Of a stretch of 64,000 bases of DNA, positions 12,053-23,050 are shown one piece after another. Source of the stretch: Gorsachius magnificus (lineage: Eukaryota > Chordata > Aves > Pelecaniformes > Ardeidae); contig CM067084.1 of assembly GCA_034008185.1 (NCBI GenBank), positions 16,326,385-16,390,384 on the forward strand, in the 5' to 3' direction. A program made the translations under genes and the position numbers. The notes below the pieces were generated by a model. It ran no database searches. It worked only from the letters and a program-made list of their open reading frames with translations, and was not told where the DNA came from. The number at the start of each line of letters is the position of its first letter. The stretch's first letter is position 1.

Positions 12053-13640
12053 GGCTTCTTGGTCCCACAAGCAAAACTTGGGCTTAGGCAAAAATATGTT
12101 TCCCTTTTCTACGCAATACCAACCATGTGTCTGATTTTGAGCAGCACAATTACCCTTCCCTAGAGTCAGCAGATCGTGGATTCAATACCAACACCTGAAG
12201 AGTACAGAATATAGATCAGTCCTTGCTAAGTTTATATTTGATGAGTATCATGTCAGAGAAAATGCACGAGCATAAACTCTCCAGCAGATTGCCATCATTA
12301 GCTTTCTCCCAAGCAGCTCCATGACACTTGTTTTCAGGCATCCTGATGAATCAGAAATACCTTCAAATACATTAAAGAGAGACACAGAAGCAAGCAGGTC
12401 ATAGGACGAGAGAGATCTATGGATTGGATCCTTCATCCCTAAGAAGAGAAAACCCACGCCTAAACTTACTCTTACCCCTGGTAAATTACCAGGTTTTGTT
12501 TGGTTTTGTAGGGCTTTGTTTCATTCTAAATTGCTGCCTCTGTTGTGCTTTCCTTGATACCTCTGTGTAAACGCTATTACCAGTTACCATCTTAGTCATA
12601 TGTTACATCTGATTGTGCATAACTTCTGTCATTTATATTGGTAATATTATTTTGCAAGAATTTTTTAGCTTAAATTGTTTATTACTTTTTTTTTTAAAAT
12701 AACAGATTAATGCGTTTTATTTGAACTTCAGAAACATCCCCGTTGATAGCATTTACCAGAAATATAAAAATTAGCTAAATAACAAAATGTAGTACTTAAA
12801 CCAGGATTTTTTCCAAGACAAAACCATATTTGCTAATCTTATTCTATAGATATTTTAAACAACTGTGCTAATCGTGCCAGTCTTTTAAAAAAAGCCTTGA
12901 CTTCGTGGAAGCTTTATTTCTACAGGGTAACTCTGATAAATAAGTAAGTGCTAGAATTTCTAATCCTATGGATGATTTGCTGATGCAAACTGAGTACAAA
13001 TGGATTTCAATCGCTTTTATTTCTACTGCTTCTGTATACATTTGATAGTGTGCAAAACATACTAGCGATTTGCACATGTAAGGCTGAATGTACGTACATA
13101 CATTACCCAGAGTGAAACATGTCAGAAAATTAGACTTTCAAAGTTTCCTTTTCAATAGAAACAGAGGGTACCCTGCAATACATAGGCTGGAGACCCATTA
13201 TACTCAGCTGTACCTAAAAAAGACAGTTTCTTGACTAATGAAACATATATCTTTTGTTCACTCTACAACACGATATAAAGGCGATCCTTTGAATTAAACA
13301 TGCATAAAGCAGCAGTGATAGCGGCTAAGCTGAGTTAGGCTAAGTATCCACACGAACCTACAGAAAAGCATCTTTCATAGCTGTGGACAAAGATAATGGC
13401 ATGCAAGGAACTGCTATGCCAGAAAACGATGTAGCCTTTCATCCTTAATAACCAAATAAAAAATGGGAAGTCAGTACTTGGGAGCTACTCCAGCAAGCAG
13501 ATCTCCAGGAAACAAGGTTCCCCACAGACTCTGCCTTGATCTTAAAGCTTAACATGAAACATTTGTATGCACGTAGCACCTGGCCAGAAGATGTGGGAAG
13601 GCACTTTTATCACACTGGCTGTATTTCTTTCTTAAATAAT
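12053..13640. other. Unique AT-rich non-coding DNA
   Basis: No gene is recognised. At 12177-12190 the string 'tggattcaatacca' resembles an RNA polymerase III B box and could be the head of a very old tRNA-derived SINE. No convincing A box or body goes with it. Confidence 0.45.
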
Positions 13641-13650
13641 AGATTTCCTT

Positions 13651-13678
13651 CCCCTTCCCCCCCCTCCCCCCTCCCCCC
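13651..13678 (-). repeat. C-run tract, predicted G-quadruplex on the minus strand
   Basis: Four C runs of 4, 8, 6 and 6 bases (13651-13654, 13657-13664, 13666-13671, 13673-13678) are separated by loops of two, one and one base. On the minus strand this is a canonical short-loop G-quadruplex motif. Homopolymer T and A runs follow at 13709-13750, so the neighbourhood is low-complexity. Confidence 0.85.
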
Positions 13679-13919
13679 AACGAAATATATGCTCAGTAAT
13701 GTTTCTGTATTTTTTTTTTTGGTGCTTTCTTTTTTTTTTAAAAAAAAAAACCAAAACCAAACCACAGTTTAAAAACAAACAGACAATCTTGAAAACCATT
13801 GACACCCCTCAAACTGTCCGCTGCTGAATTGCATCCCAGTTTTTGAAAGCAAAAATGTGTAGTCAAAATAAGTTAACCATTATTTGGATGAACAAGTTTT
13901 TGTTGTTTTTTTTTTTAAA

Positions 13920-13976
13920 ATGCATTAAGGTCAATGGAATGCTAATCTGCCACCCGCATTTCTTTGACATCCAGGC
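13920..13976. repeat. Possible ancient amniote interspersed repeat
   Basis: The string 'gcattaaggtcaatggaatg' and, further on, 'tttctttgacatccagg' weakly follow a motif shared with the 14320 copy: alternating complementary blocks like cattgaagtcaatgg and ttgacttcaatgg. The match is short and diverged. Confidence 0.3.
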
Positions 13977-14319
13977 ACACGGATAAGTGATGCACAGACT
14001 AACTAGGTCCAACTGAAACTACACAAATCAGTTGAATTACGTACAATGTTTTCCCCAAGACATTCCACAAGAGTGAAGAACAACACTACGTGAACCTTAA
14101 GTTGTTGCTCCAAACTATTGCCAGCTTCACAATGGTTGACTCACTTGTGTTAAGCAGGAGTTAATGTATCAGGTATATAATATGTATGTAAACCCGTACA
14201 TACTGCAGCTAATTCTTTGTATTCTTCAAGCTATTCTTGTTTTTATCTACATCCTTAATGCAGCATGTAATCATTTATATATGCAAACCTCCACCATAAC
14301 AGCATAAAGCAACCTCTGT

Positions 14320-14376
14320 GTACATGATCCCACTGAAGCAAATAGGAAAACACGCTTTGAATCAAATGACACATAG
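14320..14376. repeat. Ancient amniote interspersed repeat fragment
   Basis: The strings 'gatcccactgaagcaaatag' and 'cacgctttgaatcaaatg' follow the order of the widespread reptile/bird repeat that reads about cccattgaagtcaatggga, then gttttgccattgacttcaat. The family name is not certain to me. It is strongly diverged. Confidence 0.4.
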
Positions 14377-15755
14377 CTTAGTGCAATGCTTATTAGCCTT
14401 TGTCTTTATGAAAAAGTGAAAGGGGATTTTCTACACAGATTTTTTTTTTCAGTATTAATATTTGTTTACAAATAATAAATCCCAAAATATGTTATCCTTT
14501 GAGACCAGCATCTGTTGAGTGCACGGGCTGAGAAAATAAAGCCATTTTTGTTTGTGCAAAGCAATTCTTCACATCTTTCTCAAACAAAACGCTTTGAGTT
14601 TGCTTCAGCTTTGCAAATAAGTCCTACATTTTGGCTGAGAACAAACCATAAAAAAAAAAAATCCATGCCCAGATTACTCAAAACTGCAAATTGAGGTATT
14701 TGTTCATTTGAGTCCCTGACTGGCTCCATTGCTACTACGGTACAAAGAGATTTTTCTCTGGTTTAAATGTGAGAGAACATACATTTTAAGAGAAACCGTG
14801 AAAGAAGTTTTTTACCCTGGCTACTTCTATGGTTTAGGACATACAGAGTTTGGACACAAAATTTTAGTCTTAAACCACCTCTTGCTAACTGCATGTCAAC
14901 TTTTGTCCCTTTTTCCAGCTTTCCCAGGGATTTGAGAAATAAATGTTAAAAAGATCACAAGTACACAAGAGGAAAAACAGCTGTAGAGACCGCATACAAC
15001 TCAGGTAGTAACAAATGCAATTAGGTCCAGACAAAGCAAATTAGGAAATACTGGAAAATTTCACTGTCATTTTCGCTCCTCGCTACCTCAGAAATCTTTG
15101 CTGCCAAGTGTGATGCCAAGCATCACATAAGGTTAGGATTTGAAATCAGAAAAAGCAGCAGCTCTCTTCCTCTTGCAACAGGAACAGAATGTGAAATAAC
15201 TAAACACATTTGGGGTTACTATAGCTATTATAACAGCATTCATCTCTCCAGCCAGTTCTAGATTTGTGTATGTGTAGGAGATTAACAAATTTCTTTTCTG
15301 CCTTCTCTCGCGTAAGGGTGTATTGTTTCCAGTTAACATTCTAGAACCTGAGGCATGGGAAATTCTCTGTCCAAGCCAGTGGGAAATCAGCCCTCCGCCC
15401 TGTGCTCTCTCTGATGCTTTGAAAGTCTTTAAGAACGCTCACTGCTCTCTCTCTCTCCACTTCTCAGGAAAGAAACTTCAGAAAAATCAGCAAAAGTGAG
15501 GCCACTGGTTTTCAGTTAGACAGTTCTGAATTTGGGCAGGTTAAGCTACTGATATGAGTTTAGCAACAGTGAGCAAGCCATTGTGACTGCAGGTACCAGG
15601 GTGCTTGGTCATCCCTGTGAAATGCTGCTGTGTTCTTTATGCTGGTACATGGAGAAATGTAGATGCTTTGGAATGATATTTTAAAAGAGCCCAGCATAAT
15701 AAGCAGGAAACCCACTGTATTTTGTGGTAAATAAAGGGAAGTAAGCATGGCCCCA
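14377..15755. other. Unique non-coding DNA
   Basis: No gene is recognised. There are short CT-rich runs near 15448-15460 and a poly-A run at 14650-14661. Open frames are 62-68 codons without motifs. Confidence 0.5.
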
Positions 15756-15759
15756 ACCC

Positions 15760-15830
15760 AGAGAGTTATAGCTTAGCGACTAGAGCATTCTGCTGGGACA
15801 CGGGTCTAAACCTATTTAGTCAGACCAAAC
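15760..15830 (+). repeat. tRNA-derived SINE head (old) or tRNA-like fossil
   Basis: The sequence 'tagcttagcgactagagca' resembles a tRNA A box (compare the tagctcagtcggtagagca style), and 'cgggtctaaacctat' sits where a B box would be, 30-odd bases downstream. There is no full cloverleaf, so a working tRNA gene is excluded. It fits the 5' head of a MIR or a similar tRNA-derived SINE. The body after 15830 is not recognisable. Confidence 0.4.
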
Positions 15831-16594
15831 CCCAGCTTTCCTGGGCAAATATCACAACCACTGAGCAGCTGAACAGAAAGCAGCGTTTGCCTCCCTCTCT
15901 CATGTATTTTGCAAAGCCTACTGCAAGAACAACAGAAGTCAGAGCACAGGAACTGGGACAGACAGAAAAACCCCGACTTTAGGAACAGTGGGAATCCTGA
16001 GAGATGCATCTTCCCAGTACTGTCTCATTTGAAGCAGTTCAGATCATAGTTCGAAACAGAGCTTTGGATGTCTAGGGACTTCTAATGTAAATGAATGTAG
16101 GCACACACAGAAACTGGGCAAGTCCACTGTCCAGCTGAGTAGGGACTTGTGAATATTTAAAATTTGGACACAGGCAGTCCAAAGAGCAGGCACCTAGGTG
16201 AACCGTAAGTCCCTGATGCAATTTTACACCTAAAACATCACTGCTAAAGTTAGCTTATTTGGGTCGCTAAATGCACTTATGAATCCATAATCTTTATAGT
16301 GAAAACAGTTACTTAGTATGAGGTTATTTCCTGCCCTCATTAAGCAAGTGGAAGAGGAATTGCAAAGTCCTGCTCCAGCACTTTTACAGTTGGTCCAAAG
16401 GCTGGGTCTTGGTACACCCCTTTCAGGTGGAGCCAGCAAAGACTGCTTCATAGCAGCATTACTTTCTCAAAAGGAATTAAAGAGGAACTGGCAATGGTAT
16501 CCAGCCTCTGCGCCAATCAGTCTGTTAACTACTAGACACTGCAAAAGAAAGGCCAGGCCATTTGTTTGGTGCTCAGTCTAATTCTTGGTACTAA
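15831..16594. other. Unannotated stretch between SINE remnants
   Basis: Open frames overlap on opposite strands at 16230-16581 and none carries a known domain. The right end may belong to the MIR-like element that follows. Confidence 0.4.
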
Positions 16595-16742
16595 CTCAAA
16601 TTTCTCTGTGACCCTGGGCAAGTTGCCTATCAGTTTCTCAGCTATAAAGTGGGAATTCAGAGTACCTCCGTGTTTCCTCACCATCTGCCAGGTCTATTTT
16701 CATTGTAAACACTGGGCAGCAAATGTCTTCTATTATTTATAG
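16595..16742 (+). repeat. MIR-like SINE
   Basis: The strings 'tctgtgaccctgggcaagtt' and 'cagtttctcagctataaagt' then 'ggga' match, in order, the MIR core (tgtgaccttgggcaagt, then cctcagtttcctcatctgtaaaatggg). The tail 'cattgtaaac', 'tgggcagcaaatgt', 'tattatttat' fits the 3' part of reptilian MIR-type SINEs. This is the clearest SINE in the window. It is diverged and ends directly against a CR1 fragment. Confidence 0.7.
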
Positions 16743-16808
16743 ACTAAGGCCAGACGGGACTGGAACACCTTCTCGTCTGACCTCCTGCATACCAGAGGCT
16801 GTTATGTG
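16741..16808 (-). mobile_element. Ancient CR1 LINE 3' end
   Basis: The strings 'taaggccagacgggactgga' and 'tctgacctcctgcatacc' match the reverse complement of the old CR1 3' end (taaggccagaagggacca, gatcatctagtctgacctcctgcataac). Only the terminal part remains. It abuts the MIR-like SINE at its left side, which suggests one element inserted beside or into the other. Confidence 0.65.
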
Positions 16809-17790
16809 TGTATACAATACGCAGGGGGGAGCTGATCACAAATGGGGTCTCCAGGTGCTTTTTCAAAAGAAGAGAAATAATAATATTAACTCAAACACAG
16901 CTATCACCTTCCCTCTCTACATCCAAAGTGCCGAGCAGATTGAGAATTTTGAATAATTTTTGTTATTTTTGTAAAGCTAGCAAACTTCTGTGCATTTCTT
17001 CCTTCTTTTGAAAGTTGTTTCAGAAAATGGCTTTTTAAAATGGGAGTTATTGAAAGAGTTCATAAACATTAGGATATTTCGAAGACAAAAATACTCGAAC
17101 ACCCCAGCTCCTGAACTGATAATGGAGGGTGCTAACACGCTTAGCACTAGTGAAACTGTTTCAAAATTAAATGTGATACAGCTTTAAGAGAAAGTCAATT
17201 CTGTAAATCAGTTAGAGTCTGTCTGGGCATGATGCACAAAACCATATAAATCAGACCTCCTGAGATTAACTTACCCCACTCATCAATGTCTAAATATTAT
17301 AAGGCTTTTCCAAGTAAAATACCCATATTCTCACTGTTGATGTCAGTCGGCAAACAATGAGTAACTCCAGTTTAACCAAATCACAATCCTTAACTTCCAT
17401 GCACTTTCAGGTAATGTCCTCAGTGGCATTGTTTGCTCTCTGTAGGTTTTATAGAGGAGTATTTCAATGGCTCTCAACTCTAGGAGGATCAAATAAAATT
17501 CACCTTAAAGAGAATTAAGTTTATGCCTAATTTCTGCTGGTATAAAAAAAGAAAACTGCACAACTACTCAAAGTAATAGTAGAATTTTCATATCTTACAT
17601 CTTACTGGACTGGAAGAAAATAGCGCAAAAGAAAATACTGTGGCAAGGAATGTGACAGAAGGTGTCACATACATACTGTAACATCACCTGTTTATTCAAT
17701 TTATAATTGTATTACACACTGCCATCACATCAGCTCTCAGAAAAACACCATCGAATTGACAAAGGCAGTAATTCGCATAATTTCTCATCC
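16809..17790. other. Unique AT-rich non-coding DNA
   Basis: No gene is recognised and open frames are under 80 codons. Confidence 0.5.
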
Positions 17791-17792
17791 AA

Positions 17793-17815
17793 GTGCGTGC
17801 GTGTGTGTGTGTGTG
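17793..17815 (+). repeat. (GT)n microsatellite
   Basis: Alternating purine-pyrimidine DNA begins GTGCGTGC and continues as GT repeats for 23 bases. It is likely polymorphic and could adopt Z-DNA. Confidence 0.9.
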
Positions 17816-17937
17816 TTTTTCCTCAGGCTTTCTTATCCTTGTTTAAGGAACTATGATCATCCCAGTGTCAAAATTCAATTTAACACATCCAGTATATATT
17901 AAGGGAGTGAAGTCTAAGGGCTCGCAGCATATAAGCT

Positions 17938-17993
17938 TTCAAACAAGATGATTTGATCATCCCCTCTGGACTTAAACCCTGTGATTCTGTGAC
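17938..17993 (+). mobile_element. Ancient CR1 LINE 3' end
   Basis: The strings 'caagatgatttgatcatccc', 'ctctggacttaaa' and 'tgtgattctgtga' match the CR1 3' terminus (agatgatcataatggtcccttctggccttaaaatctatgaatctatga). The octamer-like terminal repeat is visible. It lies 1.1 kb from the CR1 at 16741, in the opposite orientation. Confidence 0.6.
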
Positions 17994-20290
17994 ACCTAGC
18001 ACTGAAGTGAATGAGCTGGAAGATATGCCTTCCACTTCGTGTCTCCTTATAATAAAACCAAGCTGATTTACCTATAAAATTTGAGTCAGAATATAAGACA
18101 GTCCTCAGCTGCACTCCCTTCTCATTCAACAGCCACATAGGTGTCTTCTCCGAGAACTTCTTTCAGGAAAGAGTACACTGAAGGAACAAGGTAAAGTTCA
18201 TCAGGTCTGAAGGTAAAACCTACCAAACTTAAATACAGGCAGGACAATCACTTGGCTTGCAGGGAGGTTGCATTCAGGAAAATAACGTATGGTCAAGGGA
18301 TCCAAGACTTAGAACAGACCCTGTTATGCAGGATGGGATGACGGAAACTGGTACTGGAAGAAATGAAAACAGTGAGCAGGGGGGGCCCGGGAACCCATCA
18401 AGTTAATCAGGAGGTAACAGGAAATTGGAGAGAGTGCTGAGGTAACTACAAACAATAAAGAGAAAGGAGATGAAGGATTCAAGGAAGAATATGGGGGCAA
18501 AATATAGTGTCAGGGAGGAGGATGAGATGGAAGGCTGAAGCAGGGAAATGAGTAGTCATCAGACAAGGACATAAAGGTTCAGTCTTTGAGGAGCCAGTCA
18601 ATCAGCCAAGACTTTCTTCCCAGGGACTTGGATGGCATGGGAAAATTGCTCAACTCCCAGCAAGAGGTTAGGGAATCCACAGGATGCACACCCTTTCTTC
18701 CTTCCTACTGCCAGTCGGTATAAAAGATAACTCACTGCTGCTGCCGTGAATGACACAGTTAGCTCAAGTAGCAGATGGTCGTCAGATGTATCCAATGATT
18801 GCCATCTTGCTGATGACCCCTGCGGGTGTTGTTATGATTTCGCAAAATCTAGTTTGGTGTTTTCAGTTTGCTTTTCTAAAAACCTAGGGAATTACACAAA
18901 ATATTAAAAAGAACATTATTCTTGAGAGCAAAGAAATTCCTAAGATAAGCAGCATCAAAATTACAAACGCCCATTCCTTCTTAATGTGCTCTTCTGTGCA
19001 TACTCCTTGCAAGGTACATTGCTCTACAGTGATCACAGCTGCACAGCTAAGACCATTATTGTCCTTACAATTTTGTCTCATTTCTTTGCCTGTTGTTTTT
19101 GTTGCTGTTTGTGTTTTAAATAACAGAAGATGGGTGGCAAATTAAGGAGATCACTGTAGGGAGAAAAAATAAGTATATTCTTAGAGCCAAGGCGGTTGAA
19201 TACTGCCTGAAGAATGAGATCCTATGTCTTCCTCTGTACGTAACACAGGGCAGGACTCCAAATGGAAACCTTAACTTAACTACCATGATGATCACTAATT
19301 TTCTCACTTCTTACATGTCCCATGTGAAACATTTGGCCAAATTTGCTCAGTACTCACAATTTCAGCCAAAGCTTAATGTATTATAATGGTTTTCTGAATA
19401 CCTAATATGATATAAAAATGCAGAGTGCTTTGAAAAGCATTTTCAAGACATCTCACTGTGACGACCAAAATTAATAGCAGTGTGGTGATTTCAAACTTCA
19501 TCTCACAACACTGTCCAGGTTGCCCAGTAACACCGTTTGATTTTATATGGATATTGTACAGTATTACAAAAGTCCACAAAGAAATTACTAATTCAGTCTG
19601 CATCACAGAATATGAATATTGTGTCTCATCTTTTCAATGAAGATAAAACAAAGCATTGAATGCTGATGAGGTAGAGACTATCCCAGCTAAAGATGAAAGA
19701 ACATGCTGACATGGCAAAAATAAGTGGGGTGTGTTTGCCCACATAAACACTGTATTTCTACTTCTGTAGAAAGAAGAAAACACAGGATGCACGTGCAATC
19801 TTAAATTTAACAGGTGTGCTTGAGTCTGCAACCTTAATAATGCTTTGTTAATCCAGATTTTTTTAATGCAATACGCTATAGATAACTCCTTTATGTCGCT
19901 TTCAAGAACTTATAGGGAACAAACCAACCCTCAAAAAATTGAATCAAACCATAACACGTTTTGTACTAGTTTGGGAACTGTAACATGACACGTTGCTTTA
20001 GAGCCAGTGGCAGCACAAAGTTCTGTCAAAGATTTGGGCTGAACTAACAAGAAATGCAAGATTAGCTTAATTAAGCAATACTGGCTATTTTTCTGGCATC
20101 GAAACCATCATTCATCAGTCCAGTAAGAACAGAATCAAGCCAGTTTATGATTTCTGTTCATGGTCTTCAAGAACAGCAAACGGCAGCAGAGGATGTGGAT
20201 TTCAAAGGTTTTATCCATAGGCAGGAGCACTCCCTCCAAGCCATGACAGTTCAGGATCAAACCATCTGCAACAGCACTTCTGGGAAACCT
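17994..20290. other. Unique non-coding DNA
   Basis: No gene is recognised. The part 18200-18560 is purine-rich (many GGA and GAA strings). The rest is AT-rich, with open frames under 80 codons. Confidence 0.5.
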
Positions 20291-20298
20291 ACCACCCG

Positions 20299-20666
20299 AT
20301 GACACCCTGCGACCGCGCGGGGGTATTTCTGCCAGACATGCCGGTGGCCTGTGGGTAACCTTAGCTCCCTGGGCATGCTTTGACATGACCTCATTCTCTG
20401 AAAACTCAGTGTTTGAACGCTCACGTGTGCGTTGTAACCAAGTGGCTGCTGCTTTGCCCGCGGGAGGATGCGGGTTGCCCGGGGGCAGGAGCTCCGGGCT
20501 CCTCCGAGCCCAGGCTGCAGTCGCCTGCTCAACCTTCTCGGCAGAGGTGACGAAGAGCAACGGTGACATCTAGTGTGGGACTGGATGCGCGTCACACACC
20601 GGGAAGAAAATGCCATCGCTGCTTCCAGCCCTCATCCCTACCGCAGGAACAGGGGAAAACGCTCGC
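20299..20666. promoter_or_regulatory. CpG-dense islet, candidate promoter or regulatory element
   Basis: About 25 CpG dinucleotides occur in roughly 370 bases, against almost none in neighbouring kilobases. The local base composition is clearly GC-rich. A perfect 6-bp hairpin (gggctc 20496-20501, gagccc 20506-20511) lies inside. Two overlapping minus-strand frames, of 144 codons (20135-20569) and 119 codons (20257-20616), and a short plus-strand frame span it, but GC-rich DNA has few stops and I recognise no protein in them. It could be the start of a non-coding RNA, an alternative first exon, an enhancer or a decayed LTR. The CpG density is seen; the role is inference. Confidence 0.45.
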
Positions 20667-22998
20667 TCCCCAGCAAAAGGACCCTTATGAAAGGGTTTTT
20701 CATAATTGCTCCGAGGATACCGTTGAAAGGTATTTTAGATAAATGAGTGGTCCCATGTACTTCAGGGGAGATGGGGACAGATACAGAGACATTATATTTC
20801 AAAGCATCGCCTGTTTTGCTCGTAGATGCCAAGTAGAGACGACAAACTCTTAACGAGTCTCCAGTCAGCATACATAATTTTTTTTTCCCCCCAGATCAGA
20901 AAAAAAAAGAAGGGGGGAAATCCTTGACAACACCACAATTCCTGTGTCAGATTAAGAATAAATAACTTTTAAAAAAAAAAAGCGAGAACTACTTACTGAA
21001 GAGTCTATGAGGTATTTTCTGGACACACAGGCAAAATATATTTTTCTTCTTCCTATCTTAGAAAGCTGAATAATTTTTCCTGTTTCTGGGAAGCCTCATT
21101 CAACCTAATACTGACACTTGCTGGGGAAACATGCCATGGAAGAGCCAAGGCCAAATGGTTAAAACCTGGCACGTAGTAATCAGTTGACTCCACAGCCTTA
21201 CAAGTGGCCGTGCTGAGCAAACACACAGGCACAGTGCTGCCACTTCGTGCTCTAGCCCTCCAAAACTTACACAGGCTACATGAAGAGATCAAATCAAATA
21301 TGCTCTGTTTTGCAGACCAGATGTTTTATTGCACCCATACAAGTCAACCCCAAATTTCTAAAAAGAAATGATTGTTTCACTAAAAAGTAGTCCTACTTGA
21401 ACTATCCTTGAAAAATAGGAAATAGTATGTACATGCCAAGAACCTTCTGAGGATTCGTTCCATGTAATGCATCCATTAGTACATGAGATCAAGTCCTTGG
21501 GAAGTACGACAAGGAATATTCTTTAGCCAAAACCAAAAACTTTTCTTTTGTAAGCATGTGAACCCTGTGTTTATTTGTCATCCATACAGCCAGTGAGGCT
21601 TCTGCTTCTTTTTGGTTTGGTACCAGAACAAAGTTTAGGAAGCTTATACTGTCACAGGCTTTAGTAAAAGGTAAATACAGCTGTGATGATTTAAGCCCTA
21701 ACCACTCATCCCTACTAGCCCTGGTTTGTATCTTTCCAAACCTATTACACCCAAATCTGATTTACAAGGAGGGGAAACACACATTTTCATCACTGTTTAA
21801 AGCTAAAATGCTGGGCTTCACATCACAATGGCTGAGAATCAAGCTTTTTCGTGACTCAGCTTCAGAGTCAGAAACCTCCAGCAGAGATGCAGCACAGAGA
21901 GCTGCAGGTTAAGGGGATGGTTTAAAGTACCACATCAAGGTTCACCGGAAGTTGCTTCTTAAATACCCAAGTTAAAAAAAAAAAAAACCAAAACCCTCAG
22001 TGAAGTTTTTACAGATATCCACCCGGCTTGCTCTGTCCATATAAGATGGAATGGAGGCAGAAGGAAGAGTTCCAAAACATGTGTATAATGTATCTAGAAA
22101 AAAAAAAAATCCACCCCAAAACATATTGCAAGGCCTATCCACAACTAACGCTGTTTGGTCAGGCTTAGCATCTACATCGCAGCAAGTAGCACTGTTTTCT
22201 GACTATACAACTGCTTTTTTTATGCACATTCTTAATATACTGCCAAAAACTTTTGCACTCAGGGAGGCCTAGATGAAATATTTTCAAATGTTTGTTGAGT
22301 CCCTCTGACTGAAAAGATTATTACTTGCCTCAACTAGCAGGTTTCTTATACACAGAATACAGGGAGGCTTCTTATGCACACATCAACAGAACTGTGCATA
22401 TGTGGGGAGAGAAGCTGTGAAAAGACCACAGCAACATGAAAACTAGAAATAACCCTAATAGTAAAACCTTTCCTTTTCCTCCTAAGAACTAATAATCATA
22501 ACACTAAAGCACATGCTGGGCAGCAGAAGTTTGTCCATGTGCCAGAGGAAAACAAATAAAATAAAACTAAAAACAAATTAAAAATATCTAGAGTTACACA
22601 AGCTAAGCCCTTTGAGAGAAAAAACCAGCCCTCTGAATAACCGAACACTGGGTCCTGGCATTAGTCTTCGGAGTTGTTATTCTTCTCCTATATGACTGCA
22701 GTAATCTTGAACGTCTACTTACCCTTCTGAGGTACATGCAAGAGTCTATTTATAATTGTGGGATACCAGTGCTAGTGCATCATGACACATGGCCTCTGTT
22801 ACTGGAAATGATTCTGGATGATTTACTAGCAACAGAATGAGTAGTTGACGTATCCCTTGATACAATACATCTTGAGAACAAGAAGTACAATTCTTAGAGA
22901 GGAAGTAGTAAAAAGAAAAGAGAAGCCTTGAAATACATCTCAAAGGTACTCCAAACAAACAAACAAAACCCCAAGAAGGAAAAGTCTCCCTTTGAATG
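20667..22998. other. Unique AT-rich non-coding DNA
   Basis: No gene is recognised. Short A/T runs occur at 20879-20886, 21974-21987 and 22099-22109. Confidence 0.5.
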
Positions 22999-23050
22999 CA
23001 ATTGTCCTCATTTACAGATAAGTAATAAAGAGCAAGTCAAAGACCAAGAG
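22999..23050 (-). repeat. Possible MIR-like SINE remnant
   Basis: The string 'attgtcctcatttacagata', then 'agtaataaagagcaagtcaa', loosely follows the reverse MIR core (attatccccattttacagatgaggaaactgaggcacagag). It is short and diverged, so chance is possible. Confidence 0.3.

Noticed and set aside
12150..12215. Second tRNA-derived SINE head (B-box-like 'tggattcaatacca')
   Set aside because: No convincing A box or SINE body, and the single motif is too short to support a call.
15760..15830. Functional tRNA gene
   Set aside because: A- and B-box-like strings are present, but no acceptor stem pairs and the anticodon and T arms are degraded. Kept only as a SINE fossil.
20135..20616. 144- and 119-codon minus-strand frames over the CpG islet
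   Set aside because: GC-rich DNA has few stop codons. The two frames overlap and neither resembles a protein I know. The 144-codon frame also runs on into AT-rich flank without an obvious exon boundary.
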